Below, piece by piece: positions 55,750 to 63,972 of a stretch of DNA of 64,000 nt (positions within the stretch are counted from its first letter, which is position 1; the number at the start of each line of letters is the position of its first letter). The notes beneath the pieces are model-generated. The model ran no database searches and was not told where the DNA came from. It saw only the letters and a program-made list of their open reading frames with translations. A program made the position numbers and the translations under genes. The DNA is taken from contig CAYZWT010000019.1 in NCBI GenBank assembly GCA_964482225.1, positions 9,900 to 73,899 on the forward strand, written 5' to 3'. The stretch comes from UBA1429 sp964482225. GTDB lineage: Bacteria > Chloroflexota > Anaerolineae > UBA1429.

Positions 55750-58242
55750 TCAGGCCTCAAAGGTATCCACCAGCGAGTAGAGCTGCAACTGGCCGCGCAG
55801 CTCCTCTGCGCTCAAGGGCTGCTCAGGCGTGACCACGATCTCTACCGGATGCCCCGGCGCCACGTGTACAAAGGCATCGGAGTAGCGCGCCTCGGCATAG
55901 CGCAGCTCGATCCAGGCCCACAGGGCGGGCCGCTCCGCCGACAGGGTTACCCGCAGGCTGCCATCGTGCAGGTCCTCCACCTGGGCGCTCAGGTTGGGCT
56001 GCTCCAGGGGCAGGTGCTTGGGTCGGGCAAAGGTCACCAGATTGGTCGAGACGATCTCGCCATCCACTTCCAGCTCCAGCCAGACCAGCAACCCGCGCGG
56101 GCCGTGGGTCTTGAGGTGCACGCCCAGGTCCAGCGTGGCGGCCAGGCTGTTCTTTTGCGGCGGGATGTTCACGTCCAGCGCCTTGCCGCCCAGCGCCTTG
56201 CCGCGCACATCGGTCAAACGCCAGCGCACGATGCCTGCACACCCATCCTGCAAGTCACTGGTGACGTGGATCTCTACCTGGCCGGTGACGGTATCCTCCA
56301 CGCCAGAGACCAGCAGCGGCGCATAGAACTGGCGCGCCATATAGTGCAGCGCCTTCCAGCGGCCATAGCTATCCACCGATGACCAGGACGCCACGGGCCA
56401 GCAATCGTTGATCTGCCAGTAGAGGGTGCCCATGCCCCGGGGCATGGCGCGCCGCCAGTGCTCCACCGCGTACTTGATCGCCATGCCCTGCAGGATCTGG
56501 CTTAGCCAGAGGGTCATCTCGAAGGATTTGGGCAGGCGGAACCAATCGCACATATAGGACATGATGGTGGTGTTGCCGATGGCGCTGCGCTGGTGGTGCT
56601 CCATCACAAAGCTGGTGATGTTGCGGTCGCCCGGCTCGGTATAGGCATAGGTGGTGCGGGGCTCGGGGAAGGACTGGAACCCGAACTCGCTGTTAAAGCG
56701 GTGCTCGCAGGTGCGATACCACTCGAAAGGCATCTTGCCGTGCCACACGCTCCACAGGTGGGCGTCGCCGCAGGTGGGATCGTTGAAATTGTAGCGGTCG
56801 CCCACGGGCGTGTGGGGGCTGGAGGGCCAATAGTCGGTCTGGGGGTCCAGCCGCGCCACGATCTCGGGCAGCATCTCGTCAAAGAGCGGCTTGTAATCGG
56901 CCCAGCTCATGGTGTGGTCGGTCCATTCCTCGCCCACCAGGCCCTGCTCCAGCTCGTTGTTGCCGCACCAGAGGGCCAGGCAGGCATGGTGGCGGATGCG
57001 CCGCACGTTCTGCTCCGCCTCCACCTTGACGTTGGCCATCCAGTCGGGATCAAAGGCCGGGTAGGTGGCGCAGGCAAAGATGAAATCCTGCCAGATGCAC
57101 AGGCCCAGCTCGTCGCACAGGTCGTAGAACATCTCTTGCTCATAGATGCCGCCGCCCCAGACGCGCAGCATGTTCATATTGGCATCCACGGCGTCCTGCA
57201 GCGAGCGGGCATAGCGCTCTTTGGTCAGGCGTGTGGCAAACACGTCGTCGGGGATCCAGTTGGCGCCCTTGGCGAAAAAGGGCACGCCGTTGGCGGCAAA
57301 ATGGAACGACTCACCCCACTCGTCGGGCTGGCGCACCAGTTCCAGGGTGCGCAGGCCGATGCGCTTGGCCACGCTATCCAGCGCCTCTCCATCGCGATCC
57401 AGCAGCTCGACCCGCACCTGGTAGAGGGGCTGGGCGCCCATGCCGTTGGGCCACCAGAGCTGGGGGCTCTCCACCAGCAGCTCCACCACGCCCTGGCCCT
57501 CGGCCAGGGGCGCCAGGCCCCGGGCGACGGTCTCGCCGTCCAGCGCCACGGTCACCTCGGCCCTGAGGGGCTCGTCATCCAGGGTTTCGGCGGCCACGCG
57601 CACCGCCAGGGCCACGCCCTCGGCGGGGGTGTGATCCTGCAAGATGTGGACGTCCTCCAGTCGGGCGGTGTCATAGCCCAGGACCTCAATCTCGCGCCAG
57701 ATGCCGCAGGTGGCCAGCATGGGGCCCCAATCCCAGCCAAAGTTGCAGGGCTCTTTGCGGATCCAGCCGCCGCCATCCAGCTTGTGGTGGCCCACGCCCC
57801 AGGCGGGCAGGTAGCGGGCGCCCTCGGCCTTTTCCCGCACATAGCTCATCGGGGCGCGAAAGGCGATCTCGATCTCGTTCTCGCCGGCCCGCAGCACCGG
57901 CTTGAGATCATAACGCCACTCGCGGAACATGTTATCGGCCTGGCCCAGGGCCACGCCATTCAACCGCACCGTGGCGATGGTATCCAGCCCCAGGCAGCGC
58001 AGCATGACCCGTTCCCGCGCCAGAAAGGAGCTGGGCGCATGAAAGGTGCGCCGGTAGGTCCAGTCGGTCTCGCCGACCCAGAGCACGTCCAGCTCGTTAT
58101 CGCGGAAAAAGGGATCGGGGATCTGGTGCGCCGCCAGCAGATCGGTGTGCACGCAGCCGGGCACTGTAGCGGGCAGGGGCTCGCCCTGGCCCTCACGATA
58201 GAGCAGCCAGGACCCGTTGAGGGATAGACTCTTGACAGACAT
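55750..58242 (-). CDS. Beta-mannosidase, glycoside hydrolase family 2
   Basis: 830 residues, the usual length for this subgroup. N-terminal sugar-binding domain (VPGCVHTDLLAA, FFRDNELDVLWVGETDW), immunoglobulin-like domain, barrel with the acid/base Glu430 in LALWCGNNELEQG and nucleophile Glu519 in RFNSEFGFQSFPE, then C-terminal beta domains. These motifs are diagnostic of beta-mannosidases. No signal peptide. ATG at 58242 has AAGGAGG upstream; the dehydratase small-subunit stop is 22 bp upstream, so it is likely the last gene of the dehydratase operon, an unusual pairing. Confidence 0.95.
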   Translation of the reverse strand: MSVKSLSLNGSWLLYREGQGEPLPATVPGCVHTDLLAAHQIPDPFFRDNELDVLWVGETDWTYRRTFHAPSSFLARERVMLRCLGLDTIATVRLNGVALGQADNMFREWRYDLKPVLRAGENEIEIAFRAPMSYVREKAEGARYLPAWGVGHHKLDGGGWIRKEPCNFGWDWGPMLATCGIWREIEVLGYDTARLEDVHILQDHTPAEGVALAVRVAAETLDDEPLRAEVTVALDGETVARGLAPLAEGQGVVELLVESPQLWWPNGMGAQPLYQVRVELLDRDGEALDSVAKRIGLRTLELVRQPDEWGESFHFAANGVPFFAKGANWIPDDVFATRLTKERYARSLQDAVDANMNMLRVWGGGIYEQEMFYDLCDELGLCIWQDFIFACATYPAFDPDWMANVKVEAEQNVRRIRHHACLALWCGNNELEQGLVGEEWTDHTMSWADYKPLFDEMLPEIVARLDPQTDYWPSSPHTPVGDRYNFNDPTCGDAHLWSVWHGKMPFEWYRTCEHRFNSEFGFQSFPEPRTTYAYTEPGDRNITSFVMEHHQRSAIGNTTIMSYMCDWFRLPKSFEMTLWLSQILQGMAIKYAVEHWRRAMPRGMGTLYWQINDCWPVASWSSVDSYGRWKALHYMARQFYAPLLVSGVEDTVTGQVEIHVTSDLQDGCAGIVRWRLTDVRGKALGGKALDVNIPPQKNSLAATLDLGVHLKTHGPRGLLVWLELEVDGEIVSTNLVTFARPKHLPLEQPNLSAQVEDLHDGSLRVTLSAERPALWAWIELRYAEARYSDAFVHVAPGHPVEIVVTPEQPLSAEELRGQLQLYSLVDTFEA

Positions 58243-58264
58243 GTCGCCTCCTTGCGCGTTCAAA

Positions 58265-58675
58265 CTAGATCAGGCCGCTCTCGCGGTACGCCTGGGCAGC
58301 CTCGCGGATCAGCGCCGCGTTCTCGATGGCATCATAGCGCGTCTCGAGTTCGTCGGCCAGGGCCAGCAGCCGCTCATAGGTTACGCGGTAGGGCCGCAGC
58401 GCCTCGTACACGGCCAGTACGGTATCGTTGGGGATGCGGGTCAGCTCGGCGGCGCGCCGCAGGTTGGCGGCCAACTGGGGGAACCCGGCCTCCTCGGCGA
58501 TGGCCGCCTGCTCGCCCAGGGTATCGGCGTGGATGCCCAGGTCCCCGGCGCCCACCTGCCCGGCCCGCAGCGCCTCCAGTGTGAGTTCCGCCAGAGGCCG
58601 CCCCGTGGGGGTCTTGATCCGGGCGCGGTCGCCCTCGCCCAGGGGATAGCGGCCGGCGCGCTGGCTCTCACTCAT
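58265..58675 (-). CDS. Diol/glycerol dehydratase small subunit
   Basis: 136 residues of the PduE/DhaB3 type, helical. Landmarks: YPLGEGDRARIKTPTGRPLAELTLEA, the region LRRAAELTRIPNDTVLAVYEALRPYR (conserved in small subunits, about 72-97), and a C-terminal AALIREAAQAYRESG. It completes the adenosylcobalamin-dependent dehydratase whose large and medium parts are fused in the preceding gene; its ATG starts 1 bp after that stop. The beta-mannosidase follows. The assignment rests on motif memory and on the operon context. Confidence 0.88.
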   Translation of the reverse strand: MSESQRAGRYPLGEGDRARIKTPTGRPLAELTLEALRAGQVGAGDLGIHADTLGEQAAIAEEAGFPQLAANLRRAAELTRIPNDTVLAVYEALRPYRVTYERLLALADELETRYDAIENAALIREAAQAYRESGLI

Positions 58676-58676
58676 G

Positions 58677-60914
58677 CTAGACCTCCGGCTCCCAGTCGAA
58701 ATGCAGCTCGGTGGGGGCGCGCTGGGGCTCCACCTGCTCCAGCTCGCGGCGGTGCAAGAGCATGGTCTTGACGATCAGGCGCAGGCGCACCCAGTTGTCT
58801 ATGCGCACCGGCACGGGCTGCACCTTGGCGCCCTGGGCGTAGCGGGCGGCGTTGCGCCCGATCTGGCGATACGATTCCAGGGTGAGATTGGGCGATTGGG
58901 GAAAGAGCTCCAGATTGTTCAGCGGGGCCAGGTCGGCGCGGTGGATCACCGTGGTGCCCCGGGATTGCAGGCCGATGGCCACCCCCGAGCCGCTGAGCTG
59001 GGCCCCGGCATAGCCGATAAAGGCGCAATCAGCGGTGTGGTGCACCTTGACGATGCGCGCTGCCAGCCCCTCCTCGGCGATGCCGCTCAGCAGGGCCTCC
59101 AGCACGGCCTCGTGGGGCAGGCCGCCGATGGTCTCCGTCAGGGCGCGGCCATAGGCGGGCCCCACGGCAATAAGCACCTCGGCCCCGGCGCCCTTGTGGG
59201 CCGCCCCCAACTCGGCCAGGCGCTGGGCCGGGCGCTCGCCCTGGCCCTGCAAATAGTCGGCGGGGGGCGTGGCCTGGGGGATAGCCTGCACCCGCTGCCA
59301 GCGCTCCCCGCTCAGCCGGTAACCCGTGCCGGGGCCTTGATAGTCGTTGGCGTCGTTGATACCGCTGCGCACGTGCCAACCCTCGTCAAAGATGGCCGCG
59401 GGCTGCAAATAGTCGCCCAGGGCGCGCTGGCGCGCCAGCTCCAGCAGGTGCTCGGCGATCTCGGCGTGGCCGGCGGCATCCAGGGCGCGCGCCACGTCCA
59501 GCAGGGTGCGCTCGTCGCGCAAGAACAGATCGGCGGCGGCCAGGTCCTCGGCCACGTCCCGATCAGGCATGTCGCGACTGTCGTTGGCGGTGATGGCGGC
59601 CTGGATCTCGTCCTCGGTGATGGGCGGCAGGCCCAGTTGGACATAGACGGCCTGCAAGATGCGGGCGCCCCGCTCGCGCACCGCCAGGGCCTCCTCCTCG
59701 CGGATGGGGTGAATGCCCGCGTCCACTTGCATATCGCGCTGGATCACGTAATAGTCGTCATACTCGCTGGTATCGAAACAGCCCCCGCCAAAGAGGTTGT
59801 CGTAACGGGGGATGGCCCCGAAACCCGAGTGGACGAAATCGGCGCCGGGGAGGAACTGGCACATCAGCTTGGCCGTCTTGCGCATCTCGGAATGGCTGGC
59901 CAGGGCGTCGTTGCCGGCGGCGACCTCCAGGTTGAGCATGGCCGCCAGCAGGTTCTCTGCCAGGATGGCGCGCACCCCGCCGGGCAACGATTCGGGCAGG
60001 GCCACGCAACTGATCGAGCCGTTCTGCACCCCCTGGCTGCCCGCCCCCCTGGTCACCAGCAGGCAGCGCGCCTCTAGGTAGAGCATGGAGCGGCCCTGGC
60101 TGTGGCCCATGAGGGCCTCGGAGCCGGTGCCGGAGGTAAAGCGCGTCTTGACGCCTCGCGAGGCATAGGCGGAGGCCAGGAACGCCTTGGACCAGGGCGT
60201 GTCGTCGCCATCCACAAAGGCGCCCGCCGTGCCATAGACCGAGAGGGTCTCGGCATAGCTGGTGAGCCCCTTGAAGCCCAGGCGCAGGTTGACGCCCTCT
60301 TCTACAGCGCACTGGGTGAGGACGCCGGGCCGCCCCACCTGGCTGCCCACCAGGATGGCCAGGGCGTTCAGGGGGGCATGGCGCGCCACGCCCACGGTGG
60401 TCTCCACCTCGGCGAATCCTCGCAGGGCGGCCTCGGCGGCGTCGGCGGCCAGCAGGGCCGGGTGCTCCTTGCGGTTGGTGACGTGGGCCTGGTTGGACGG
60501 GGTGCGGCGCACCCGCATCTTGGCCAGGGCCAGCATCATCTCCAGCACGCTTAGGTGGCTCACGATCTCGACCAGCTTGGCCGCCGTGCAGCCCGCCGCC
60601 AGCCGGATGATCTCGGCGCGGGGCGCGTTCACGTCCACCAACATGCGGGCGATGGCCTCGGAGGGGGTGCTCATGGCCACGGGTGCTACGGCCAAATCGA
60701 GGGCATGGTCGGCGATAAAGAGGTCCAGCAGGTCCATCTCCTCGCGGGGCGCGCCATCCATCTCGACCACGCGACCCTGGCGCAGCGCCAGCCCCGGCTT
60801 GGGGTCCAGGGGGCTATCGCTGACGATCAGACCGACCTCGGGCCACTCGTGGACAAAGGAATCCTGGTTGATGGGGCGTTCATCCAAGAGGGCGTAGCGT
60901 TTCGAGCGTCGCAT
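58677..60914 (-). CDS. Adenosylcobalamin-dependent diol/glycerol dehydratase, fused large and medium subunits
   Basis: 745 residues. Residues 1 to about 555 match the large (PduC/DhaB1) subunit and about 560-745 the medium (PduD/DhaB2) subunit, normally separate genes. Conserved substrate/K+ site residues align with an offset of one to Klebsiella numbering: His144 (QAHVTN), Glu171 (VETT), Glu222 (YAETLSVYG), Gln297 (VQNGS), Asp336 (GNDALAS), Ser363 (HSGFG). The medium part has VLIAVGPAYG and AFIGYAGAQLSGSG, the cobalamin-facing region. It dehydrates 1,2-propanediol to propionaldehyde or glycerol to 3-hydroxypropionaldehyde. No reactivase (PduGH) and no shell genes are in the window. ATG follows GGGAG. 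Confidence 0.93.
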   Translation of the reverse strand: MRRSKRYALLDERPINQDSFVHEWPEVGLIVSDSPLDPKPGLALRQGRVVEMDGAPREEMDLLDLFIADHALDLAVAPVAMSTPSEAIARMLVDVNAPRAEIIRLAAGCTAAKLVEIVSHLSVLEMMLALAKMRVRRTPSNQAHVTNRKEHPALLAADAAEAALRGFAEVETTVGVARHAPLNALAILVGSQVGRPGVLTQCAVEEGVNLRLGFKGLTSYAETLSVYGTAGAFVDGDDTPWSKAFLASAYASRGVKTRFTSGTGSEALMGHSQGRSMLYLEARCLLVTRGAGSQGVQNGSISCVALPESLPGGVRAILAENLLAAMLNLEVAAGNDALASHSEMRKTAKLMCQFLPGADFVHSGFGAIPRYDNLFGGGCFDTSEYDDYYVIQRDMQVDAGIHPIREEEALAVRERGARILQAVYVQLGLPPITEDEIQAAITANDSRDMPDRDVAEDLAAADLFLRDERTLLDVARALDAAGHAEIAEHLLELARQRALGDYLQPAAIFDEGWHVRSGINDANDYQGPGTGYRLSGERWQRVQAIPQATPPADYLQGQGERPAQRLAELGAAHKGAGAEVLIAVGPAYGRALTETIGGLPHEAVLEALLSGIAEEGLAARIVKVHHTADCAFIGYAGAQLSGSGVAIGLQSRGTTVIHRADLAPLNNLELFPQSPNLTLESYRQIGRNAARYAQGAKVQPVPVRIDNWVRLRLIVKTMLLHRRELEQVEPQRAPTELHFDWEPEV

Positions 60915-60961
60915 GGGGGCTGTATCTCCCTGCTGCTTTGGGTGTGCTCATGGGCAGGGGG

Positions 60962-60990
60962 ATTGTAGCATAGTTGGGGAGGCGGACCAA
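60962..60990 (-). promoter_or_regulatory. Sigma-70 promoter of the dehydratase operon
   Basis: Minus strand: TTGGTC (60985-60990), 17-bp spacer, TACAAT (60962-60967). Confidence 0.5.
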
Positions 60991-61011
60991 TCGAGGGGCG
61001 ATCACCCCCCT

Positions 61012-61040
61012 TTGACACGCTCCCCTCCCCCGGCTAACAT
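61012..61040 (+). promoter_or_regulatory. Sigma-70 promoter of the EamA transporter gene
   Basis: TTGACA (61012-61017), 17-bp spacer, TAACAT (61035-61040). Divergent from the dehydratase promoter 22 bp away. Confidence 0.6.
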
Positions 61041-61073
61041 GCGCCCCACGTAATGATCCACAGGGAGGCGGCC

Positions 61074-62006
61074 GTGGCTGCTGGTGAACAGATTGAACAA
61101 GGTATGGCCCCGGGCCACCGCCCGTACGAGTACGGCATTCTGCTGGTGGGCGTCCTCTCCGTCTCCACCGCTTCGATCCTGATCCGCCTGGCGGGGGCCG
61201 AGGCGCCGCCCCTGGCGGTGGGCGCCTGGCGGCTGCTGCTGGCGACCCTCTTTCTGGCGCCGGTGGCCTGGCCGCGCCTGCGCCGCGAGGCGCATCTGCT
61301 GGGCCGCCGCGAGGCATTGGCTCTGATGGGTTCGGGCTTGGCCCTGGCCCTGCACTTTAGCGCGTGGCTCTACTCGCTTTCCTTGACCACCGTGGCCAGC
61401 TCGGTGATCCTGGTCTCCACCAACCCGATCTTTGTGGGGCTGGCCAGCCATTTCCTGTTGCGAGAGCGGGTGGGCTGGCGCACGGCCCTGGCCATCGGCC
61501 TCACCGTCGCCGGCAGCGTCATCGTCAGCTATGGCGATCTGGCCCTCTCGGGCCGGGCCCTGCTGGGCAACGCCCTGGCGCTGCTGGGGGCGGTCGCAGG
61601 CTCGGCCTATATCCTGCTGGGGCGCGTGGTGCGCCGTCGCCTCTCCACCTGGGCCTATGTCTGGCCCTGTTACGGCCTGGCCGGGCTCTTGTTGCTGCTG
61701 GTGTGCCTGGCGACCCGCCAGCCGCTCCTGGGCTATGCGCCCCAGACCCTGGCGACCCTGGCGCTGCTGGCCTTGGTGCCCCAGATCCTGGGCCACTCGG
61801 CCTTCAACTGGGCCCTGGGGCGCTTTAGCCCGATCCTGGTGACGGTGGCCCTCTTGGGGGAGCCCATCGGCGCGACGGCCCTGGCATTCCTGGTATTGCG
61901 CGAGGCGCCCTCATCGTTGACCTACATCGGCGGGCCGCTGATCATGCTGGGCATCCTGTTGGCCTCGCTGGCCGAAGCCAGGGCGATGTCAAAGCCCATG
62001 TTATGA
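61074..62006 (+). CDS. EamA/DMT-family transporter
   Basis: 310 residues, ten predicted membrane helices in two EamA repeats: LLVGVLSVSTASILIRLAG in the first and LAALLGAVAGSAYILLGRVVRRR-like sequence in the second. The family moves small metabolites (amino acids, nucleobases, drugs), mostly outward. The GTG at 61074 is preferred because GGGAGG lies 6 bp upstream; an in-frame ATG at 61053 has no ribosome site. It is divergent from the dehydratase. Substrate is unknown. Confidence 0.92.
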   Translation: MAAGEQIEQGMAPGHRPYEYGILLVGVLSVSTASILIRLAGAEAPPLAVGAWRLLLATLFLAPVAWPRLRREAHLLGRREALALMGSGLALALHFSAWLYSLSLTTVASSVILVSTNPIFVGLASHFLLRERVGWRTALAIGLTVAGSVIVSYGDLALSGRALLGNALALLGAVAGSAYILLGRVVRRRLSTWAYVWPCYGLAGLLLLLVCLATRQPLLGYAPQTLATLALLALVPQILGHSAFNWALGRFSPILVTVALLGEPIGATALAFLVLREAPSSLTYIGGPLIMLGILLASLAEARAMSKPML

Positions 62007-62220
62007 AAGACAGCCTTTTTTGCCTTTTTGCGATCGGTGGCCCTCATCCCCCTGCCCCCTTCTCCCACAAAGTTGTGGGAGAAGGGGGTGTCCTTTCTTG
62101 AGCGAGCTATTCCTGTGGCTTGGGGGATGAGGGCATTGCGGCGAGCCAGAGATCAGCTTTGCCGCGCCACTATACATAAGACCAACCTTGAACACGCCCT
62201 GGTGCAGAACCGCCCTCGGA
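62007..62220. other. Gap with a perfect 14-bp hairpin
   Basis: CCCCCTTCTCCCAC (62055-62068) and GTGGGAGAAGGGGG (62075-62088) form a perfect stem with a 6-nt loop. It may stop transcription from the transporter gene, although no U tract follows immediately (TGTCCTTTCTT). No gene is seen in the rest. Confidence 0.55.
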
Positions 62221-62249
62221 TTGACAGCCCAGGGCATCGGGCCTATAGT
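62221..62249 (+). promoter_or_regulatory. Sigma-70 promoter of the aminotransferase gene
   Basis: TTGACA (62221-62226), 17-bp spacer, TATAGT (62244-62249). Transcription would start near 62256, giving a leader of about 90 nt. Confidence 0.7.
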
Positions 62250-62255
62250 GGCCGC

Positions 62256-62331
62256 AATTCGGCTGCATCCAGGCGTGATGCGGCCCACACCGAGGCGGGT
62301 GGAGCGTTCCACGCGCCTCGCTCCTTTTTTT
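62256..62331 (+). promoter_or_regulatory. Structured leader with a terminator-like hairpin, possible attenuator
   Basis: Hairpin 1: GGCTGCATC / GATGCGGCC (62261-62269, 62277-62285). Then two mutually exclusive folds: GAGGCG-G-GTGGA with TCCAC-G-CGCCTC (62292-62319), and GGAGCG / CGCTCC (62301-62306, 62319-62324), which directly abuts seven T's (62325-62331), a complete intrinsic terminator. It lies between the promoter and the coding start, as attenuators and riboswitches do. No known riboswitch class was recognised. Confidence 0.45.
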
Positions 62332-62346
62332 GTGCGGGAGGATAGC

Positions 62347-63573
62347 ATGGCTGTGGATTGGTCTGCGCTGTATGCTCAACGGCTCGAACGGATGGGGACC
62401 TCGGCCATCCGCGAGATTCTCAAGGTCGCCCAATCGCCCGATATCATCCCCTTTGCCGGGGGCTGGCCCGAAGCCGAGCTGTTCCCCCTGGAGCAGATCA
62501 GCCTGATCTGCGAGACGGTGCTCGCCGAGCACCCTCGCGAGGCGCTCCAGTATGGCCTCACCGACGGGCTGCCGCTGCTGCGCGAGGCGCTGGCCGGGCA
62601 GATGGCGGCGCGGGGCATCCCCGCCCAGGCCGCGAATATCGTCATCGTCAGCGGCTCCCAGCAAGCCCTGGACCTGATCGGGCGCCTCTTTATAGATGAG
62701 GGCGATACCGTCCTGGTGGAGAGCCCCACCTTTTTGGGCGCGGTGCAGTCGTTCAACGCCTATGGCCCGCGCTACGTAACGGCGCCTATGGATGAAGAGG
62801 GCCTGGTTGTGGATGAGGTGGAGCGCATCCTGGCCCAGGATAGGCCCAAGTTCATGTATCTGCTGCCCACCTTCCAGAACCCCACCGGCGTCACCACCAG
62901 CCTGGCCCGCCGCCAAAGGGTGGTGGCCCTGGCCCGCGAGGCGGGCGTGCCCATCCTGGAGGACGATCCCTATGGCGCGCTGCGCTATAGCGGCGAGCCG
63001 TTGCCCACCCTGGCGGCCCTCGATGCGGCGGCCAACGGAGGCGATCCCGAGCGCGCCAATGTGATCTATGCCGGCACCTTTTCCAAGACCCTGGCGCCAG
63101 GGCTGCGCCTGGCCTGGGTGGTGTGCCCCAGCGAGTTGGCGGGGCAGCTCGTGATGGCCAAGCAGGGGGCCGACCTGCATTCTAGCAGCCTCTCGCAGAT
63201 GATCGCCTACGAGTTTCTGCGGCGTGACTGGTTGGATGACCAGGTGGAGCGCATCCGCAGCACCTATAGCGCCCGCTGCGACGCCATGTGCCAGGCCATC
63301 GCCGACTATTTTCCCTCCGAGGCGCGCTACACGCGGCCCGAGGGCGGCCTGTTCCTGTGGGTGACCCTGCCCGAGGGCATAGACACCGCCGAGATGCTCA
63401 AGGATGCCGCCGCCCACAAGGTGGCCTTTGTGCCCGGCGCGCCCTTTTACGTCCACGGCGGCGGGCAGAACACCTTCCGCATGACCTTTGCCAGCGTGCC
63501 CGCCGATATCATCCGCCAGGGCATTCAGATTCTGGGCGGCATCATTCGCGAGCACCTGGCGCGGCTGGCGTAG
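62347..63573 (+). CDS. PLP-dependent aminotransferase, class I/II (2-aminoadipate/aromatic type)
   Basis: 408 residues of fold type I. Landmarks: PFAGGWPEAELFP (35-47), LQYGLTDGLPLLREAL (68-83), SGSQQALDLIGRLF, YLLPTFQNPTGV (171-182), EDDPYGALRY (205-214) and the PLP lysine Lys247 in AGTFSKTLAPGLRL. This is the LysN / MocR-like aminotransferase group that uses 2-aminoadipate, branched-chain or aromatic amino acids. The GGGAGG ribosome site fixes the ATG at 62347; the frame is open upstream through the leader. It appears monocistronic. Confidence 0.93.
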   Translation: MAVDWSALYAQRLERMGTSAIREILKVAQSPDIIPFAGGWPEAELFPLEQISLICETVLAEHPREALQYGLTDGLPLLREALAGQMAARGIPAQAANIVIVSGSQQALDLIGRLFIDEGDTVLVESPTFLGAVQSFNAYGPRYVTAPMDEEGLVVDEVERILAQDRPKFMYLLPTFQNPTGVTTSLARRQRVVALAREAGVPILEDDPYGALRYSGEPLPTLAALDAAANGGDPERANVIYAGTFSKTLAPGLRLAWVVCPSELAGQLVMAKQGADLHSSSLSQMIAYEFLRRDWLDDQVERIRSTYSARCDAMCQAIADYFPSEARYTRPEGGLFLWVTLPEGIDTAEMLKDAAAHKVAFVPGAPFYVHGGGQNTFRMTFASVPADIIRQGIQILGGIIREHLARLA

Positions 63574-63860
63574 GGGCGCACTCAATTCGCGCAAACGCTG
63601 CATCGCGAGGTGATTTCTGCGGCCCTTGCCCCCCCCATCTCTTCCTTGCTGGCATGGGGGAGATGGGCATCTTCAACTCGAATGATAATCGTCCCGGACG
63701 GGGAATCCCCTCGTGTAGAGCTACCCTGGCGGTGAGCTCGTCGATCTGGCCATGAAGGCTGCGCTTGCGGGCCATGTGATCCCGCGCACCCGCCCTTGCG
63801 CTTTGGCTAGCGGTTCCGGTCATCGCGGCCCCAGAGGTCTTTCCCTTCCCGGTTACATGT
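63574..63860. other. Non-coding or weakly coding gap
   Basis: It contains a stem CCCATCTC / GAGATGGG around 63637-63667, possibly ending the aminotransferase transcript. A minus-strand frame (63542-63871, inner start MARKRSLHGQIDELTARVAL) is open, but I could not recognise it and it has no clear ribosome site. Confidence 0.4.
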
Positions 63861-63911
63861 GGGCCGTTCACAGAGAACGGCCCCCGAGGGATACGCTCCC
63901 TCGGGGGCCGT
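63861..63911. terminator. Two overlapping strong hairpins, probable terminator
   Basis: GGGCCGTTC / GAACGGCCC (63861-63883) and ACGGCCCCCGAGGGA / TCCCTCGGGGGCCGT (63877-63911, perfect 15-bp stem) share bases, so only one can form at a time. They lie after the minus-strand gene that enters from the right edge. No long U tract. Confidence 0.5.
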
Positions 63912-63972
63912 CCGATGTACGATGCCTTGGACGGGGCAGACCGCAGTCTAGGGTCTGGCGTCCAGGGGCCTT

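Noticed and set aside
56593..58227. 544-codon frame antisense to the beta-mannosidase
   Set aside because: Antisense shadow; His/Gly/Val-rich, no motif, no ribosome site.
58674..60077. 467-codon frame antisense to the dehydratase
   Set aside because: Antisense shadow with the same composition bias as the others.
62170..63603. 477-codon frame antisense to the aminotransferase
   Set aside because: Opposite a clear PLP enzyme; no domain.
63542..63871. 109-codon minus-strand frame (inner start MARKRSLHGQIDELTARV)
   Set aside because: The segment looks somewhat protein-like, but there is no ribosome site or family match, and it overlaps the end of the aminotransferase. Left as unproven.
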